From the NCBI GenBank assembly GCA_024644235.1, contig JAHELJ010000006.1, positions 62,001 through 126,000 of the forward strand: a stretch of DNA of 64,000 bases. Direction: 5' to 3'. Within the stretch, counting starts at the first letter, position 1. The number at the start of each line of letters is the position of its first letter. The stretch comes from Lewinellaceae bacterium (GTDB lineage Bacteria > Bacteroidota > Bacteroidia > Chitinophagales > Saprospiraceae). Position numbers and translations under genes: made by a program. Positions 8,860 to 18,595 of the stretch are shown piece after piece. A model generated the notes under the pieces. The model had not been told where the DNA came from. It saw only the letters and a program-made list of their open reading frames with translations, and did no database searches.

Positions 8860-11800
8860 CTACATATTACGACGATATTGACCACCAACTTCATAAAGCG
8901 CGTGGGTGATCTGTCCGAGTGAACAGTACTTGCTGGTTTCCATTAGTTCGTCAAATAAATTCTCTCCCTTGAGGGCTGTTTGTTTCAATTTTTGCAGTTG
9001 CTGTTGCGAATTGGAATCCATGGATTGATGCAGCAGTTTCAGTGTTTTAATTTGCTGTTCTTTTTCATCCTCGGTAGCCCGGATCACCTCTTTCGGCAGA
9101 ATTGTGGGCGACCCGTCTCTAGAAAGAAAAGTATTGACTCCGATCACTGGGTATTTGCCACTGTGCTTGAGTGATTCGTAGTACATGCTTTCCTCCTGGA
9201 TCTTATTCCGTTGATACATCGTCTCCATGGCTCCCAGTACACCACCTCTTTCAGTGATTCGGTCGAATTCGATGAGTACTGCTTCCTCCACCAAATCTGT
9301 CAGTTCCTCAATGATAAACGACCCTTGCAGCGGATTCTCATTTTTTGCCAGTCCCAGTTCCTTGTTTATGATCAGTTGAATAGCAACCGCTCTTCTAACA
9401 CTTTCCTCGGTTGGTGTGGTAATGGCTTCGTCGTAGGCGTTTGTATGTAGCGAGTTGCAATTGTCATAGATAGCATAAAGGGCTTGCAATGTAGTTCGTA
9501 TATCATTGAAGGAAATCTCTTGTGCATGGAGAGACCGGCCCGATGTCTGAATATGGTACTTCAACTTTTGTGAGCGCTCATTTCCTCCGTATAGGAAGCG
9601 GATTGCTTTCGACCATATTCTTCTGGCCACCCTGCCAATCACTGCGTATTCGGGATCTATCCCATTACTAAAAAAGAATGAAAGATTAGGAGCAAACTCG
9701 TCAATAGCCAGACCACGGGCGAGATAGTATTCCACATAGGTGAATCCATTGGCTAATGTAAACGCAAGCTGTGTGATGGGGTTAGCGCCAGCTTCTGCAA
9801 TGTGATAGCCTGAGATCGACACACTATAGAAATTTCTCACCTGATTTTTTACGAAGTAAGACTGCATGTCACCCATAAGCTTCAGGGAAAATTCTGTAGA
9901 GAAAATGCAGGTATTTTGAGCCTGATCCTCCTTTAAAATATCGGCTTGGACCGTGCCTCGAACGCTGGACAAGGCCTTCAGCTTGATGTTATCATATACT
10001 TCCAGTTCCAGAATTTGATCTCCCGTGACGCCAAGAAGCAGAAGGCCTTCACCATTATTTCCATTCGGTAAATCGCCATCATACTTAGGCCGCCGAAGGC
10101 CACGATCCTCGTACAGGTTTCTCTTGAGGGTCTCCACCTTATCTGCCATTCCCTGTTCACGGATGTATTTTTCGCAAAGCTGGTCGATTGCAGCATTAAG
10201 AAAATAGGCACATATGGTTGCAGCGGGACCATTGATCGTCATCGATACGGATGTTCCGGGATCACATAGATCAAAACCTGAATAGAGCTTCTTGGCATCA
10301 TCCAAGCAGCAGACACTGACACCAGAGTTGCCGACCTTTCCATAGATATCAGGTCGGTGATCGGGATTTTCACCATACAAAGTCACACTATCAAAGGCTG
10401 TACTGAGTCTCTTGGCACTCATTTCTGCAGAGAGATAATGAAATCGCCTGTTAGTTCTCTCGGGTCCACCTTCGCCAGCAAACATTCGAGTGGGATCCTC
10501 CTCTCTTCTTTTGAAGGGAAAAACTCCAGCTGTAAATGGGAAAGACCCCGGTACATTTTCTTGACGGAACCAACAGACCAGTTCATACCAGCCGCGGTAT
10601 TTTGGTAATGCAACTTTCGGAATCCAGGTTTGAGACAGCGAAAGCGAGCGAGCTTCTACGGTTCGCTCCTTTCCTCTCACGTGGTATGCAAAGTGTTCGG
10701 CTGCATACTGTTGCTTTTTGTCTTGCCAATTGATAAGCTGATCTAGGAGATAAGGATCAAGTTGATCTTCTAATTCTTTCGCCTTTTTGAGAATATCAAC
10801 AGCAACAGATTCATCATCGGCCATCACTTCTGCAGACTGCTTTAGGCTTTGTACTTGTCCGGCAAGAGAAGCTTCCTCAAGACTTTTCTCATTATAGTCA
10901 CGGATGCATTGAGTAATTTCAGATAGATATCTCACTCTTCCTGGAGGAACAATATCAATCTTTTCGCTTTGCTTCAAAACATTTGCAGAGAAAGAATTAA
11001 AGGTTGAAAACCGTTTCGATAATAGGTTTAGAAGTCGCGCAAAAAGCTCATTGGTGCCGGCATCATTGAACTGAGAGGCTATAGTACCGATTACCGGCAT
11101 TGTCTCAAGGTCCTGCTCCCATAGTCCATGATTGCGCTGAAATTGTTTCTTAACGTCGCGAAGTGCGTCTAATGCACCCCGCTTATCGAATTTGTTAATA
11201 GCAATTATATGGGCATAATCGAGCATATCTATTTTTTCGAGCTGCGAAGGAGCACCAAAGTCCGGAGTCATCACGTACAAAGCCAGATCAGAGTAATCGA
11301 CAATTGAAGTATCTGATTGGCCAATACCGGAAGTCTCCAGGATAATCAGATCAAAGTCTGCTGTCTTAAGTAATCTTATCGCCGCCGGAATGTGATCTGA
11401 TAGGGCAATATTTGCCTGCCGGGTGGCCATGGATCGCATGTATGCAAGGGGATGCGAATAAATAGCATTCATTCGAATTCGATCCCCTAAAAGTGCACCG
11501 CCGGTTTTCCGCTTACTGGGATCTACACTGAGAACGGCAATCCTCAGATTGGGAAAGTAGATGGAAAATCTCCGCAACAATTCATCGACCAAAGAAGACT
11601 TTCCGGCTCCTCCCGTACCCGTAATTCCAAGAACCGGAATACGACCATGAAGGTATTGATCCAATGAGTCAAGAGCAGCTTTGTTTTTCTCGGGGTAGTT
11701 TTCAACAGCTGTGATGAGTCTTGCGATGATTCTGTCGTCGGTAGTCCCGGCTAGATCTTTCCATGCACTGCCGGTTTCAAGCCCTATCGGAAAATCACAT

Positions 11801-12231
11801 TTTTCGAGCAGATCATTGATCATTCCCTGCAAGCCTAATTCCCTTCCATCATCAGGAGTATAGATCCGACTTATACCATGCCGGTGCAGTTCTTCGACCT
11901 CATTCGGAAGAATAGTTCCTCCACCGCCACCGAAGATTCTGATATCGGACATCTCTTGCTGCTGTAACAAGTCGTACATATACTTGAAGAACTCAGTGTG
12001 TCCTCCTTGATATGAGGTTACGGCTATAGCCTGTACATCTTCTTGAATAGCAGTCGATACAATGTCACCAACAGAGCGGTTGTGTCCCAGATGGATAACC
12101 TCAGCACCTGAAGCTTGCATGATCCTTCGCATTATGTTGATAGCAACGTCATGACCATCAAAAAGGGAAGCTGCTGTGACAATACGAACTTTATTCTTTA
12201 AAGAATACCTGCCAGAATTATGATCATCCAT
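8860..12231 (-). CDS. icmF: Fused isobutyryl-CoA-type mutase with its G-protein chaperone (IcmF)
   Basis: A 1123-residue adenosylcobalamin-dependent acyl-CoA mutase. The N-terminal B12-binding domain carries DGHDVA, whose His27 should ligate cobalt. A MeaB/MeaI-like GTPase follows, with P-loop [10 protein letters not shown] near residue 205, and then the large C-terminal substrate domain (about 560-1090). This order B12-GTPase-mutase is diagnostic of IcmF rather than ordinary methylmalonyl-CoA mutase. IcmF interconverts isobutyryl-CoA and butyryl-CoA, and some members act on isovaleryl/pivalyl-CoA. The GTPase protects and reloads the cofactor. The length fits the family. A TetR regulator starts divergently 104 bp away and is the likely local repressor. 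The exact substrate is not resolved. Confidence 0.95.
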   Translation of the reverse strand: MDDHNSGRYSLKNKVRIVTAASLFDGHDVAINIMRRIMQASGAEVIHLGHNRSVGDIVSTAIQEDVQAIAVTSYQGGHTEFFKYMYDLLQQQEMSDIRIFGGGGGTILPNEVEELHRHGISRIYTPDDGRELGLQGMINDLLEKCDFPIGLETGSAWKDLAGTTDDRIIARLITAVENYPEKNKAALDSLDQYLHGRIPVLGITGTGGAGKSSLVDELLRRFSIYFPNLRIAVLSVDPSKRKTGGALLGDRIRMNAIYSHPLAYMRSMATRQANIALSDHIPAAIRLLKTADFDLIILETSGIGQSDTSIVDYSDLALYVMTPDFGAPSQLEKIDMLDYAHIIAINKFDKRGALDALRDVKKQFQRNHGLWEQDLETMPVIGTIASQFNDAGTNELFARLLNLLSKRFSTFNSFSANVLKQSEKIDIVPPGRVRYLSEITQCIRDYNEKSLEEASLAGQVQSLKQSAEVMADDESVAVDILKKAKELEDQLDPYLLDQLINWQDKKQQYAAEHFAYHVRGKERTVEARSLSLSQTWIPKVALPKYRGWYELVCWFRQENVPGSFPFTAGVFPFKRREEDPTRMFAGEGGPERTNRRFHYLSAEMSAKRLSTAFDSVTLYGENPDHRPDIYGKVGNSGVSVCCLDDAKKLYSGFDLCDPGTSVSMTINGPAATICAYFLNAAIDQLCEKYIREQGMADKVETLKRNLYEDRGLRRPKYDGDLPNGNNGEGLLLLGVTGDQILELEVYDNIKLKALSSVRGTVQADILKEDQAQNTCIFSTEFSLKLMGDMQSYFVKNQVRNFYSVSISGYHIAEAGANPITQLAFTLANGFTYVEYYLARGLAIDEFAPNLSFFFSNGIDPEYAVIGRVARRIWSKAIRFLYGGNERSQKLKYHIQTSGRSLHAQEISFNDIRTTLQALYAIYDNCNSLHTNAYDEAITTPTEESVRRAVAIQLIINKELGLAKNENPLQGSFIIEELTDLVEEAVLIEFDRITERGGVLGAMETMYQRNKIQEESMYYESLKHSGKYPVIGVNTFLSRDGSPTILPKEVIRATEDEKEQQIKTLKLLHQSMDSNSQQQLQKLKQTALKGENLFDELMETSKYCSLGQITHALYEVGGQYRRNM

Positions 12232-12334
12232 ACTCTAAAGGTATGAATCAGTAGTCAGGTTTAGGATCTTTGTCAAGAGAGTAAAAGAAGACAATACTCA
12301 TTTGAAATCAGTCGGAACGGTCTATTTTAAAGCT

Positions 12335-12802
12335 ATGAAAACACGAGAGAAATTGCTATGGCACACGATACGGATAATGAGAAGCAAAGGATATTATGGC
12401 ACAGGAATACGGGAGATTTTGGAGGCTGCGAATGTTCCTAAGGGTTCTCTTTATCATCATTTTCCGATGGGTAAGGATGATCTGGTTGCCGAAGCCCTGG
12501 AAGAAGAGATGGTCCTGTTTGCAAATTATTGGAAATCGTTGTCACCTAAAGGGCGACAACAGGCAAATCCATTCGATGGGTTTTGGAAGCACACGGTGGA
12601 CGAAACAAGAGCTTCTCCGATTTTTCTCTGGATTTTAGTTGGTTTAGAGACCATCCAGGCCAATAATAAAGTAGCCAGAGCAGCAAAAAGAGCCTATGTG
12701 CAATTTCGACAAATCCTTCAACAGGGAATTTCTGAAGATGAAGTTGATTCATTCATAAGCAACCTCTGTGGTCAACTAATCATTGTGAGAATAACTAGCT
12801 GA
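12335..12802 (+). CDS. TetR-family transcriptional regulator (short C-terminus)
   Basis: A 155-residue protein with a clear TetR helix-turn-helix at about 5-50: LLWHTIRIMRSKGYYGTGIR, then ILEAANVPKGSLYHHF. The C-terminal ligand domain resembles the LmrA/YxaF type but stops at about 155 residues, where relatives I know run to about 190. It may therefore be naturally short or truncated. ATG 12335 is chosen; the TTG at 12302 would add 11 residues of no recognisable content. It is divergent from icmF, the usual arrangement for a repressor and its acyl-CoA-metabolism target. No operator palindrome was obvious between them. Confidence 0.82.
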   Translation: MKTREKLLWHTIRIMRSKGYYGTGIREILEAANVPKGSLYHHFPMGKDDLVAEALEEEMVLFANYWKSLSPKGRQQANPFDGFWKHTVDETRASPIFLWILVGLETIQANNKVARAAKRAYVQFRQILQQGISEDEVDSFISNLCGQLIIVRITS

Positions 12803-12826
12803 CTCTGAATTCTCTCACAGCCAGTT

Positions 12827-13876
12827 TTAGCTGATCCTGGGCGTACCTTCGCTTCCATCTCTGACATAACCGTGCAGATTTTGATGGATAAAATCCTTTG
12901 GGAATGACTCTACACCTGGAAAGCCAAGCGATATATCTCGACCATTGTGTGGGATGTAAGCGGTACCAAACACGTAATCCCAGATAGCAAGACTCAATCC
13001 AAAGTTAACCCCATACTTTCGATCAGTGGGGAGTTCGTAAGCGTGATGCCAAATATGCATTTCGGGGTTGTTAAACACTTTCTTCATCCACGGTCCCAAA
13101 ATCAGCGAACACAGAAGTCCGCTGCCCATCACGATAGCAAATACAATCCCCCAGGATGGATCCTGAACAATGTTAATGTCAAAAGAACCGCTGGCAATGA
13201 CAGCACCGATCATGAGGCCCAGAACTCCGGCACTCACCCGGCCGGAAACGGTGATATTGCTATGATTGAAATGTCCTACTGTGAGAGCGAAAATGTGTAT
13301 CACGAAAAAGTCATACAGGCCAATACCCAAAAGGGCCAATGGAATATACTCCAGGGTACGATAAACCACATTCTCCATCCAATGATAGCGGAGGTGGGCA
13401 GCAAACCCCATTTGACGTACAGAATGATGAACCTTGTGAAACTCCCACAGCCAATCAGAATAATGCAAAAGCCTATGAACCCACCATTGGATAAAATCCC
13501 GTATGACAAAGCCAATAAGGAGAATGCTCCAGGTAGGAAACCTTCTCAGTGGATTAGAAGCTTGTAAATCAAAACCACTCAAGTAATTTATGATGTCATT
13601 AAAGAATGTGACCACCACATCACTCGCTGCGTTGTAGATTATTAGAGAGAACAAGAAGAAGTTGAAAAACATGTAGAAGAAATCCAACCAAAAATCCTCT
13701 CTGAACCTCGGCTGATCTTCCCTCCACGGACGTATCCACTCAAGGATCATAAAAAATAGAGAGACCAGTAGCAACCAGTAGAAGTAATTGTGCAACGAAG
13801 GATGAGTGATCTCTTGCCATAAGTAGGATGCATACCCCTTATAACCATTCCAGAAAATCTCCCAGTAATTGGTCAT
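12827..13876 (-). CDS. Sterol desaturase / fatty acid hydroxylase family membrane protein
   Basis: A 349-residue integral membrane di-iron enzyme. Several membrane helices are visible (YFYWLLLVSLFFMIL, FYMFFNFFLFSLIIY, ILLIGFVIRDFI). The histidine boxes are HRLLH, HKVHH and HIWHH, the arrangement of the fatty acid hydroxylase superfamily that binds two iron atoms. Members hydroxylate or desaturate sterols, sphingoid bases, carotenoids or alkylglycerols, so the substrate cannot be named. Its start ATG overlaps the stop of the rhodanese lipoprotein upstream on the same strand, so the two are cotranslated. Redox or electron supply is not encoded next to it. Confidence 0.9.
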   Translation of the reverse strand: MTNYWEIFWNGYKGYASYLWQEITHPSLHNYFYWLLLVSLFFMILEWIRPWREDQPRFREDFWLDFFYMFFNFFLFSLIIYNAASDVVVTFFNDIINYLSGFDLQASNPLRRFPTWSILLIGFVIRDFIQWWVHRLLHYSDWLWEFHKVHHSVRQMGFAAHLRYHWMENVVYRTLEYIPLALLGIGLYDFFVIHIFALTVGHFNHSNITVSGRVSAGVLGLMIGAVIASGSFDINIVQDPSWGIVFAIVMGSGLLCSLILGPWMKKVFNNPEMHIWHHAYELPTDRKYGVNFGLSLAIWDYVFGTAYIPHNGRDISLGFPGVESFPKDFIHQNLHGYVRDGSEGTPRIS

Positions 13877-14262
13877 TTCTTCATGTATTCTAAATAGGCA
13901 GTATAGCCTCCGTCCAGGTCATAAACACTGGAGAACTGCATCGATTGCATCATTTCTAAGGTACTCAAGCTCCTTCCTCCATGTCCGCAATACACACCAT
14001 AGATCTTATCACGATCCAATTCGTCCAATCGCTCCTTGAAATCTTTACTGTTGTAATCCAATTGGACAGCACCTGGAATCATGCCTGCTTCAGTCTCCAG
14101 TGAGGTACGCACATCCACAATGATCATATCTGAAGAAGAAGCAAATTGGACGAATTCAGGCGGAGACAGCGATTGAAAGGGCGAAGGTGCCTGGCTGCTG
14201 CAGGCAATCACCACTATCGATAATAAAAACCAAATCCAATATCGAAGTGAATCCAACGGCAT
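13873..14262 (-). CDS. Rhodanese-like lipoprotein
   Basis: A 129-residue protein. The chosen ATG (14262) gives a short lipoprotein signal (LRYWIWFLLSIVVIAC with lipobox VIAC) and then a single rhodanese domain. The catalytic loop reads CGHGGR, keeping the active Cys and the Arg six positions on. DVRTSLETEAGMIPGA is the usual substrate-entry region. The frame stays open to 14418, but that extension has no signal and would overlap the divergent gene. Exported rhodaneses can move sulfane sulfur in the periplasm. It overlaps the hydroxylase gene by 4 bp (ATGA), so they form a two-gene operon. Confidence 0.85.
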   Translation of the reverse strand: MPLDSLRYWIWFLLSIVVIACSSQAPSPFQSLSPPEFVQFASSSDMIIVDVRTSLETEAGMIPGAVQLDYNSKDFKERLDELDRDKIYGVYCGHGGRSLSTLEMMQSMQFSSVYDLDGGYTAYLEYMKK

Positions 14263-14398
14263 ACAAATCATTGAAAGTTCAAATATGGACAAAATCCAAT
14301 TTAATCGCCTAATGTGCATAGAAAACATCGGCTTCACCTCTCCGCAAAGGGATACTATTTCCCAAATCTGGCTCAATTTTTGCTCGAATTCCGGTATC

Positions 14399-14740
14399 AT
14401 GAGTATTGAAGAAATCAACCGGAAACACTACTTTAAAACGGACATGTATTATCGCGTTGGCTATGGACTGTCTTCGCGACTACTTGCATTCCGTAACGGC
14501 ATTATCTATCTGCAGGTCGTTATCGGCCGGAAATGGGATAAGGACTATCACGCCACCACTTTGGAGCTAGCTCATTGCTGGAGAGCAGAACATGAGGAGT
14601 TGCAACAAGCGTTAGGGTGTAAGGTCTTTATTATCGATGCGAATAAGTACCCTTATAAGCAAGATCTCTTGCAACTCAAGATTCAAGTGAACTATGATGC
14701 ACGCATGGGCATGCTGTTCTCAAGTAATGTCCTGAACTAA
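14399..14740 (+). CDS. Hypothetical protein, unrecognised
   Basis: About 113 residues from ATG 14399; the frame is also open from 14285 with internal ATGs. I do not recognise the family. It is soluble-looking, with a basic/aromatic N-terminal half (HYFKTDMYYRVGYG), a central segment rich in His and Trp (DKDYHATTLELAHCWRAEHE) and a hydrophobic strand KVFIIDANKYP. There is no signal peptide from 14399. It is divergent from the rhodanese lipoprotein and convergent with the YwaF-like gene, whose stop lies within 4 bp of its own. Codon use looks like its neighbours, which supports a real gene. Start uncertain. Confidence 0.55.
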   Translation: MSIEEINRKHYFKTDMYYRVGYGLSSRLLAFRNGIIYLQVVIGRKWDKDYHATTLELAHCWRAEHEELQQALGCKVFIIDANKYPYKQDLLQLKIQVNYDARMGMLFSSNVLN

Positions 14741-15423
14741 GTCGGGCTCGCTTTTCTAAGGAAGGGAAGCAACAGCAGAAAGAAGAGAAGCAACATTATC
14801 ACTTCACCAACCAGAATATACCAAGGCCAGGGACCCATGAGGTCAGCAATACTGGCTCCGGGAGGTTTCTGCATGGTATAACCATAGTTGGATCCCAACC
14901 AGTAGTTTAGTGGTAAAGTGATTAGCAAATATAGCTGAGCGGTCCAAACTGCATTCCAGAAATCTCTTAGTTTGGGCTTGAATCCGTATACGACTACCGG
15001 AAACAAGATCAACGCGACCAAACCCAAATGCAGTAACCAGTACCTCAAGTATTCATAACTCGGAAAGCCAGAAGCGAGATCGGGAGTTATGATGGCCTGC
15101 AAAGTACCTGCAAGTATCCAGAAATACAGGATGCCGAATAGCCATCGATTTTTGGAAAAGAACATAATCGGAATAATGAAAGCCGCTAACCGGCACATGT
15201 GCAGCGGCAGATCTTCCGTGACATTGTAAGAACCGACGTGAATCCCCTGGAGCGTATCAAAAATGATGAGAGCAGGGAGGATCAAGCTGATCAAGAACGA
15301 GGAGGTCCTTTGCACACCATACCGCTGATCCTTCGACCATTCAAACCAATGGTAGGCGGCAGTTGCTATGACGACCACCGGAAGTATGTGCTCTAAACTA
15401 AAAACCTGAAACTGGCTATTCAT
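14737..15423 (-). CDS. YwaF/TMEM164-like membrane protein (TIGR02206 type)
   Basis: A 228-residue protein with about six to seven membrane helices. The diagnostic positions are LPLHMCRLA in the first half and NYWLGSNYGYTMQKPP followed by LMGPWPWY near the C-terminus. These form the conserved core of the YwaF/TMEM164 family. Animal TMEM164 has been described as an acyltransferase that makes ether phospholipids. The bacterial members are mostly uncharacterised, so a lipid-acyl-transfer role here is inference. The conserved His and Cys in PLHMC are present. It is divergent from dinB with 67 bp between the starts and convergent with the hypothetical gene on its other side. Confidence 0.85.
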   Translation of the reverse strand: MNSQFQVFSLEHILPVVVIATAAYHWFEWSKDQRYGVQRTSSFLISLILPALIIFDTLQGIHVGSYNVTEDLPLHMCRLAAFIIPIMFFSKNRWLFGILYFWILAGTLQAIITPDLASGFPSYEYLRYWLLHLGLVALILFPVVVYGFKPKLRDFWNAVWTAQLYLLITLPLNYWLGSNYGYTMQKPPGASIADLMGPWPWYILVGEVIMLLLFFLLLLPFLRKASPT

Positions 15424-15490
15424 TTGCGAATCTACTCAATCAAAAAAATACAAATTTGTACTTTGATTATAGCAGCCTGCAACTGTTGCT

Positions 15491-16561
15491 TTGGCAGTAA
15501 GAAAGATCATACATATTGATATGGATGCATTTTTTGCATCGGTGGAACAGCGGGACCATCCGGAATGGCGGGGCAAGCCATTAGTAGTGGGAGGCGAAGG
15601 CAAGCGCTCTGTGGTAGCAGCCGCCAGCTATGAAGCCAGAGCCTTTGGTATACATTCAGCAATGCCAATGGCCGTAGCCCGTAAAAGATGTAGAGATCTC
15701 ATTATCGCTCCCCATAGATTTAGTGAATACAAGCAAATTTCTAAGTTGATTAGAGGCCTATTTGAGGAGTATACCGATTTGGTCGAGCCTTTGTCACTTG
15801 ATGAAGCCTTTCTGGACGTGACAAAGAATAAGCAGGCAAAGAAATCGGCCATTGCCATTGCCAGGGACATTAAACGTATGATATATGGAAAAACTGAACT
15901 CACTTGCACAGCCGGAGTGTCAGTAAATAAATTTCTTGCTAAGATTGCCTCCGGTATGAATAAACCGGACGGGCTAACCGTCATTATGCCGGAAGAGGTT
16001 GAGAACTTTGTGGCTCAAATACCAATTGAGAAGTTTTATGGTATCGGAAAGGTCACAGCCGACAAGATGAAGGCACTTGGTATCTTTACCGGAGGAGACC
16101 TTCGCGAGAGACCTTTGGTTTTTCTGACCGACAATTTTGGTAAGGCCGGCAAGTACTTTTTTGATGCCTCGAGAGGCATTGACAATCGGCCGGTTGATCC
16201 TACCCGGATTCGAAAATCAGTTTCGATAGAGCGCACCTTCGAAGAAGACGTAACGACGATTGATAAGATAAAAGAGATTTTGATACGGTTGGTAAAATCG
16301 TTAGTGGAGAGTCTCGAACGGATGGATATTCGAGGTAGAACAGTGGTAGTAAAATGGAGGTATCCCGACTTCAGAACGGTTACACGCAGTCGCAGTTTTA
16401 GCAATTTTACCAGGGATTATGATGTAATTCGACAGACCACCCTCGATTTGTTTGTCGCCAATGCTCCTGAAGATATTGCGGTTCGACTTCTTGGTGTGGG
16501 ACTAAGTAATTTAGACACTGAATTTGACGAATTACAATTGGAACTTACATTGGATTCCTAA
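15491..16561 (+). CDS. dinB: DNA polymerase IV (Y-family translesion polymerase)
   Basis: A 356-residue DinB polymerase that copies past damaged bases. The catalytic signatures are DMDAFFASVEQRD at the N-terminus and LSLDEAFLDVT near residue 100. A helix-hairpin-helix thumb (FYGIGKVTADKMKALGI) and the little-finger domain follow. The first usable start is TTG at 15491, just before AVRKIIHIDMD; no ATG lies upstream in frame. The C-terminus ends LQLELTLDS, where a clamp-binding motif of the QLxLF type is usual; here it is degenerate. It stands alone, with a kinase gene 23 bp downstream. No LexA-type operator was recognised. Confidence 0.95.
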   Translation: MAVRKIIHIDMDAFFASVEQRDHPEWRGKPLVVGGEGKRSVVAAASYEARAFGIHSAMPMAVARKRCRDLIIAPHRFSEYKQISKLIRGLFEEYTDLVEPLSLDEAFLDVTKNKQAKKSAIAIARDIKRMIYGKTELTCTAGVSVNKFLAKIASGMNKPDGLTVIMPEEVENFVAQIPIEKFYGIGKVTADKMKALGIFTGGDLRERPLVFLTDNFGKAGKYFFDASRGIDNRPVDPTRIRKSVSIERTFEEDVTTIDKIKEILIRLVKSLVESLERMDIRGRTVVVKWRYPDFRTVTRSRSFSNFTRDYDVIRQTTLDLFVANAPEDIAVRLLGVGLSNLDTEFDELQLELTLDS

Positions 16562-16584
16562 ACGCAGATGACTTAGAAATTCAA

Positions 16585-17613
16585 GTGAAGAATCAGAATC
16601 AATACATCATACAAGAAGTTATACCTGGATTCAGCCTGGGAACCCCCAAGGCTCTTGAGCGCATGACGGATGGTCATATTCATCAAACCTTTTGCATCAC
16701 GGAAACCGATGGTTCAAAATACATTTTGCAAAGATTGAACACAGCCGTGTTCAAATTTCCGCGAGAACTGGTCAGAAATTTCGGTGCGATAACTATGTGT
16801 TTGGAAAATGATCATAGTTATCACTTCGCAGTGCCGAGGATTGTCAGTACTTCTACAGGATCAGATCTGTTGGAGTATAATGAAGAATACTGGCGCTGTT
16901 TTTCATTTATCGAAAGTGAAGGCTCCCTGACAGAAACTGACGATCTCCAGCTTGTTTATGAAGTTTCTAAAGCCTATGGGCACCTGGCAAAATCGCTATT
17001 GGCACTTGATCCAACTTTGATATTTGACACCATTCCAAACTTCCACGACCCTCGAACCAGGACAAGGCAATTGCATCAGGCTCTCAATAGTGGCAACAAG
17101 GAGAGAATCAAATCAGCAAAAGGTGCGATCACTCAACTTCTTGATTACGAAGAGCTTGCGAAGCAAATGCAGGCGATCGATCTGCCTCAAAGGGTAGTTC
17201 ATAACGACGCTAAGATCAGTAACGTTCTGCTAACTGGAGGTTTTAAGAAAGTGACTGCCATCATCGATTTTGACACTGCTATGACTGGCACTGTCTTATT
17301 TGATTTTGGTGATTTAGTCAGGTCACTTGCGTGCTCTGCCGGCGAGGAAGCAAGGGAAGCCCATTTTGTGAGGGAGCGGTATGAGCGAATCCTAGCTGGA
17401 TATATTGATGGACTAGGAGATTCATTGGGTCAGAAGGAATCTGAAAATATGTCGCTGGGAGCATCATATATTATCTACGAGCAGGCATTACGTTTTCTGG
17501 CAGATTATCTGTTGAATGATAGATACTACACCATACATCACCAACATCAAAACTTGCACCGGGCTGAGAATCAATTGCAACTTCTAGGTTCGATGCTCGA
17601 ATCTTTGTCCTAA
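16585..17613 (+). CDS. APH-fold kinase resembling N-acetylhexosamine 1-kinase (NahK-like)
   Basis: A 342-residue aminoglycoside-phosphotransferase-fold kinase. The nucleotide lobe begins around GHIHQTFCITETDGSKYILQ; the catalytic loop is VVHNDAKISNVLL (H.D....N) and the metal motif is IDFDTAMTG. This loop and the overall layout resemble NahK, which phosphorylates GlcNAc/GalNAc at C1 for sugar salvage. Related bacterial proteins may use other substrates, so the sugar is not certain. It starts with GTG at 16585, 23 bp after dinB; no better ATG exists. A link to amino-sugar metabolism (glmM at 45.4 kb) is only thematic. Confidence 0.8.
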   Translation: MKNQNQYIIQEVIPGFSLGTPKALERMTDGHIHQTFCITETDGSKYILQRLNTAVFKFPRELVRNFGAITMCLENDHSYHFAVPRIVSTSTGSDLLEYNEEYWRCFSFIESEGSLTETDDLQLVYEVSKAYGHLAKSLLALDPTLIFDTIPNFHDPRTRTRQLHQALNSGNKERIKSAKGAITQLLDYEELAKQMQAIDLPQRVVHNDAKISNVLLTGGFKKVTAIIDFDTAMTGTVLFDFGDLVRSLACSAGEEAREAHFVRERYERILAGYIDGLGDSLGQKESENMSLGASYIIYEQALRFLADYLLNDRYYTIHHQHQNLHRAENQLQLLGSMLESLS

Positions 17614-17720
17614 CCGCGATGTTACAGCTTTATCCTTAAGGTTCTCCTAACCTGATTTTAACCCTCCTTAACACAGTGAATGGGTCTTCTTGATACATAG
17701 TCAAACAAAAATCAAGAACC

Positions 17721-18407
17721 ATGAAACGGAAAGACTTTTTTAGCATAGCAATACTTGTAATTGGATTCGTTGCTACCGCTCGAGCCCAATTTTCAGCCGG
17801 GATAAGGGCTGGTGCCAGCATAGGAAATGTACGCACGCCGGTAATAATTGACTTGATCGCTCCAGATTTTCAATATTTACCTGGTATCGACTTTGGGATA
17901 CTGGGAGAATACCAGATTAAGGACAAATTCTCCATCACGGGACAAATAAACTATCGGGAAAAAGGTTTCCGAATGGCGGAGAACCGAGCTGTTGATCTAT
18001 TCGGTATCAACATGCCGTTGGGCGTCAGAGTTGACACCCGATTGAGATACCTCGACCTACCCGTTCAATTCAAGTATGACCTTGGCAGGGGACCGATAAA
18101 AGCATATTTGAAGGCTGGACCGCAGTTTGGCTATGCTTTGAATGGACGAATTAAGACGAAGGCCAATTTCCTTGTCGACTGGAATCTGACAAACACTCCC
18201 ATCGATCTTGATGCCATCAACTACCGTCGATTTGAAGTGGGAATATTAGGTGGCGGAGGAGTTGAATTTGATACCGGACAGGGATCGGTTATGATGGATA
18301 TATCTTATCACCAAGGAATCACCGACTTATTCAAGTTGCCCGTGGCAGAGCTTGACATCAAGAATCATGGTTTTGGATTTGGAATAGGCTACAAGATCTC
18401 GTTGTAA
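17721..18407 (+). CDS. Outer-membrane beta-barrel protein (OMP_b-brl_2 type)
   Basis: A 228-residue protein with a signal peptide (FFSIAILVIGFVATARAQ). Then comes FSAGIRAGASIGN, the typical opening of porT-like small barrels in Bacteroidota. Repeated amphipathic strands and the terminal strand FGFGIGYKISL fit an eight- to ten-strand barrel. Members are common and mostly of unknown function. It is monocistronic, with a leader of about 100 bp upstream and a weak hairpin with a long T-run after the stop. Confidence 0.82.
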   Translation: MKRKDFFSIAILVIGFVATARAQFSAGIRAGASIGNVRTPVIIDLIAPDFQYLPGIDFGILGEYQIKDKFSITGQINYREKGFRMAENRAVDLFGINMPLGVRVDTRLRYLDLPVQFKYDLGRGPIKAYLKAGPQFGYALNGRIKTKANFLVDWNLTNTPIDLDAINYRRFEVGILGGGGVEFDTGQGSVMMDISYHQGITDLFKLPVAELDIKNHGFGFGIGYKISL

Positions 18408-18426
18408 TCTTTGATTAAGCTTAGAC

Positions 18427-18466
18427 GCGAAAGGGGCAGCATAATATGCAGCTCCTTTTTTTTTGC
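18427..18466 (+). terminator. Probable intrinsic terminator after the barrel gene
   Basis: An imperfect stem (AAAGGGGCAGCATA pairing with TATGCAGCTCCTTT, one G-U and one mismatch) runs into eight T. It separates the barrel gene from the giant secreted protein. Confidence 0.6.
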
Positions 18467-18595
18467 CTTCTGAAATCGAAGACAACCAAACATATTATAA
18501 ATTTCTTGGTATTATTTTTGTTCCTAATATGTTTTGTGAGAAAGCATTTACGTAAATCTCTGGAAATCAATAAGATTTCGAAACACATTGTCGTC

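Noticed and set aside
12947-13567. 206-residue plus-strand frame over the hydroxylase gene
   Set aside because: The minus-strand gene has all three His boxes and membrane helices; the plus frame has no family features.
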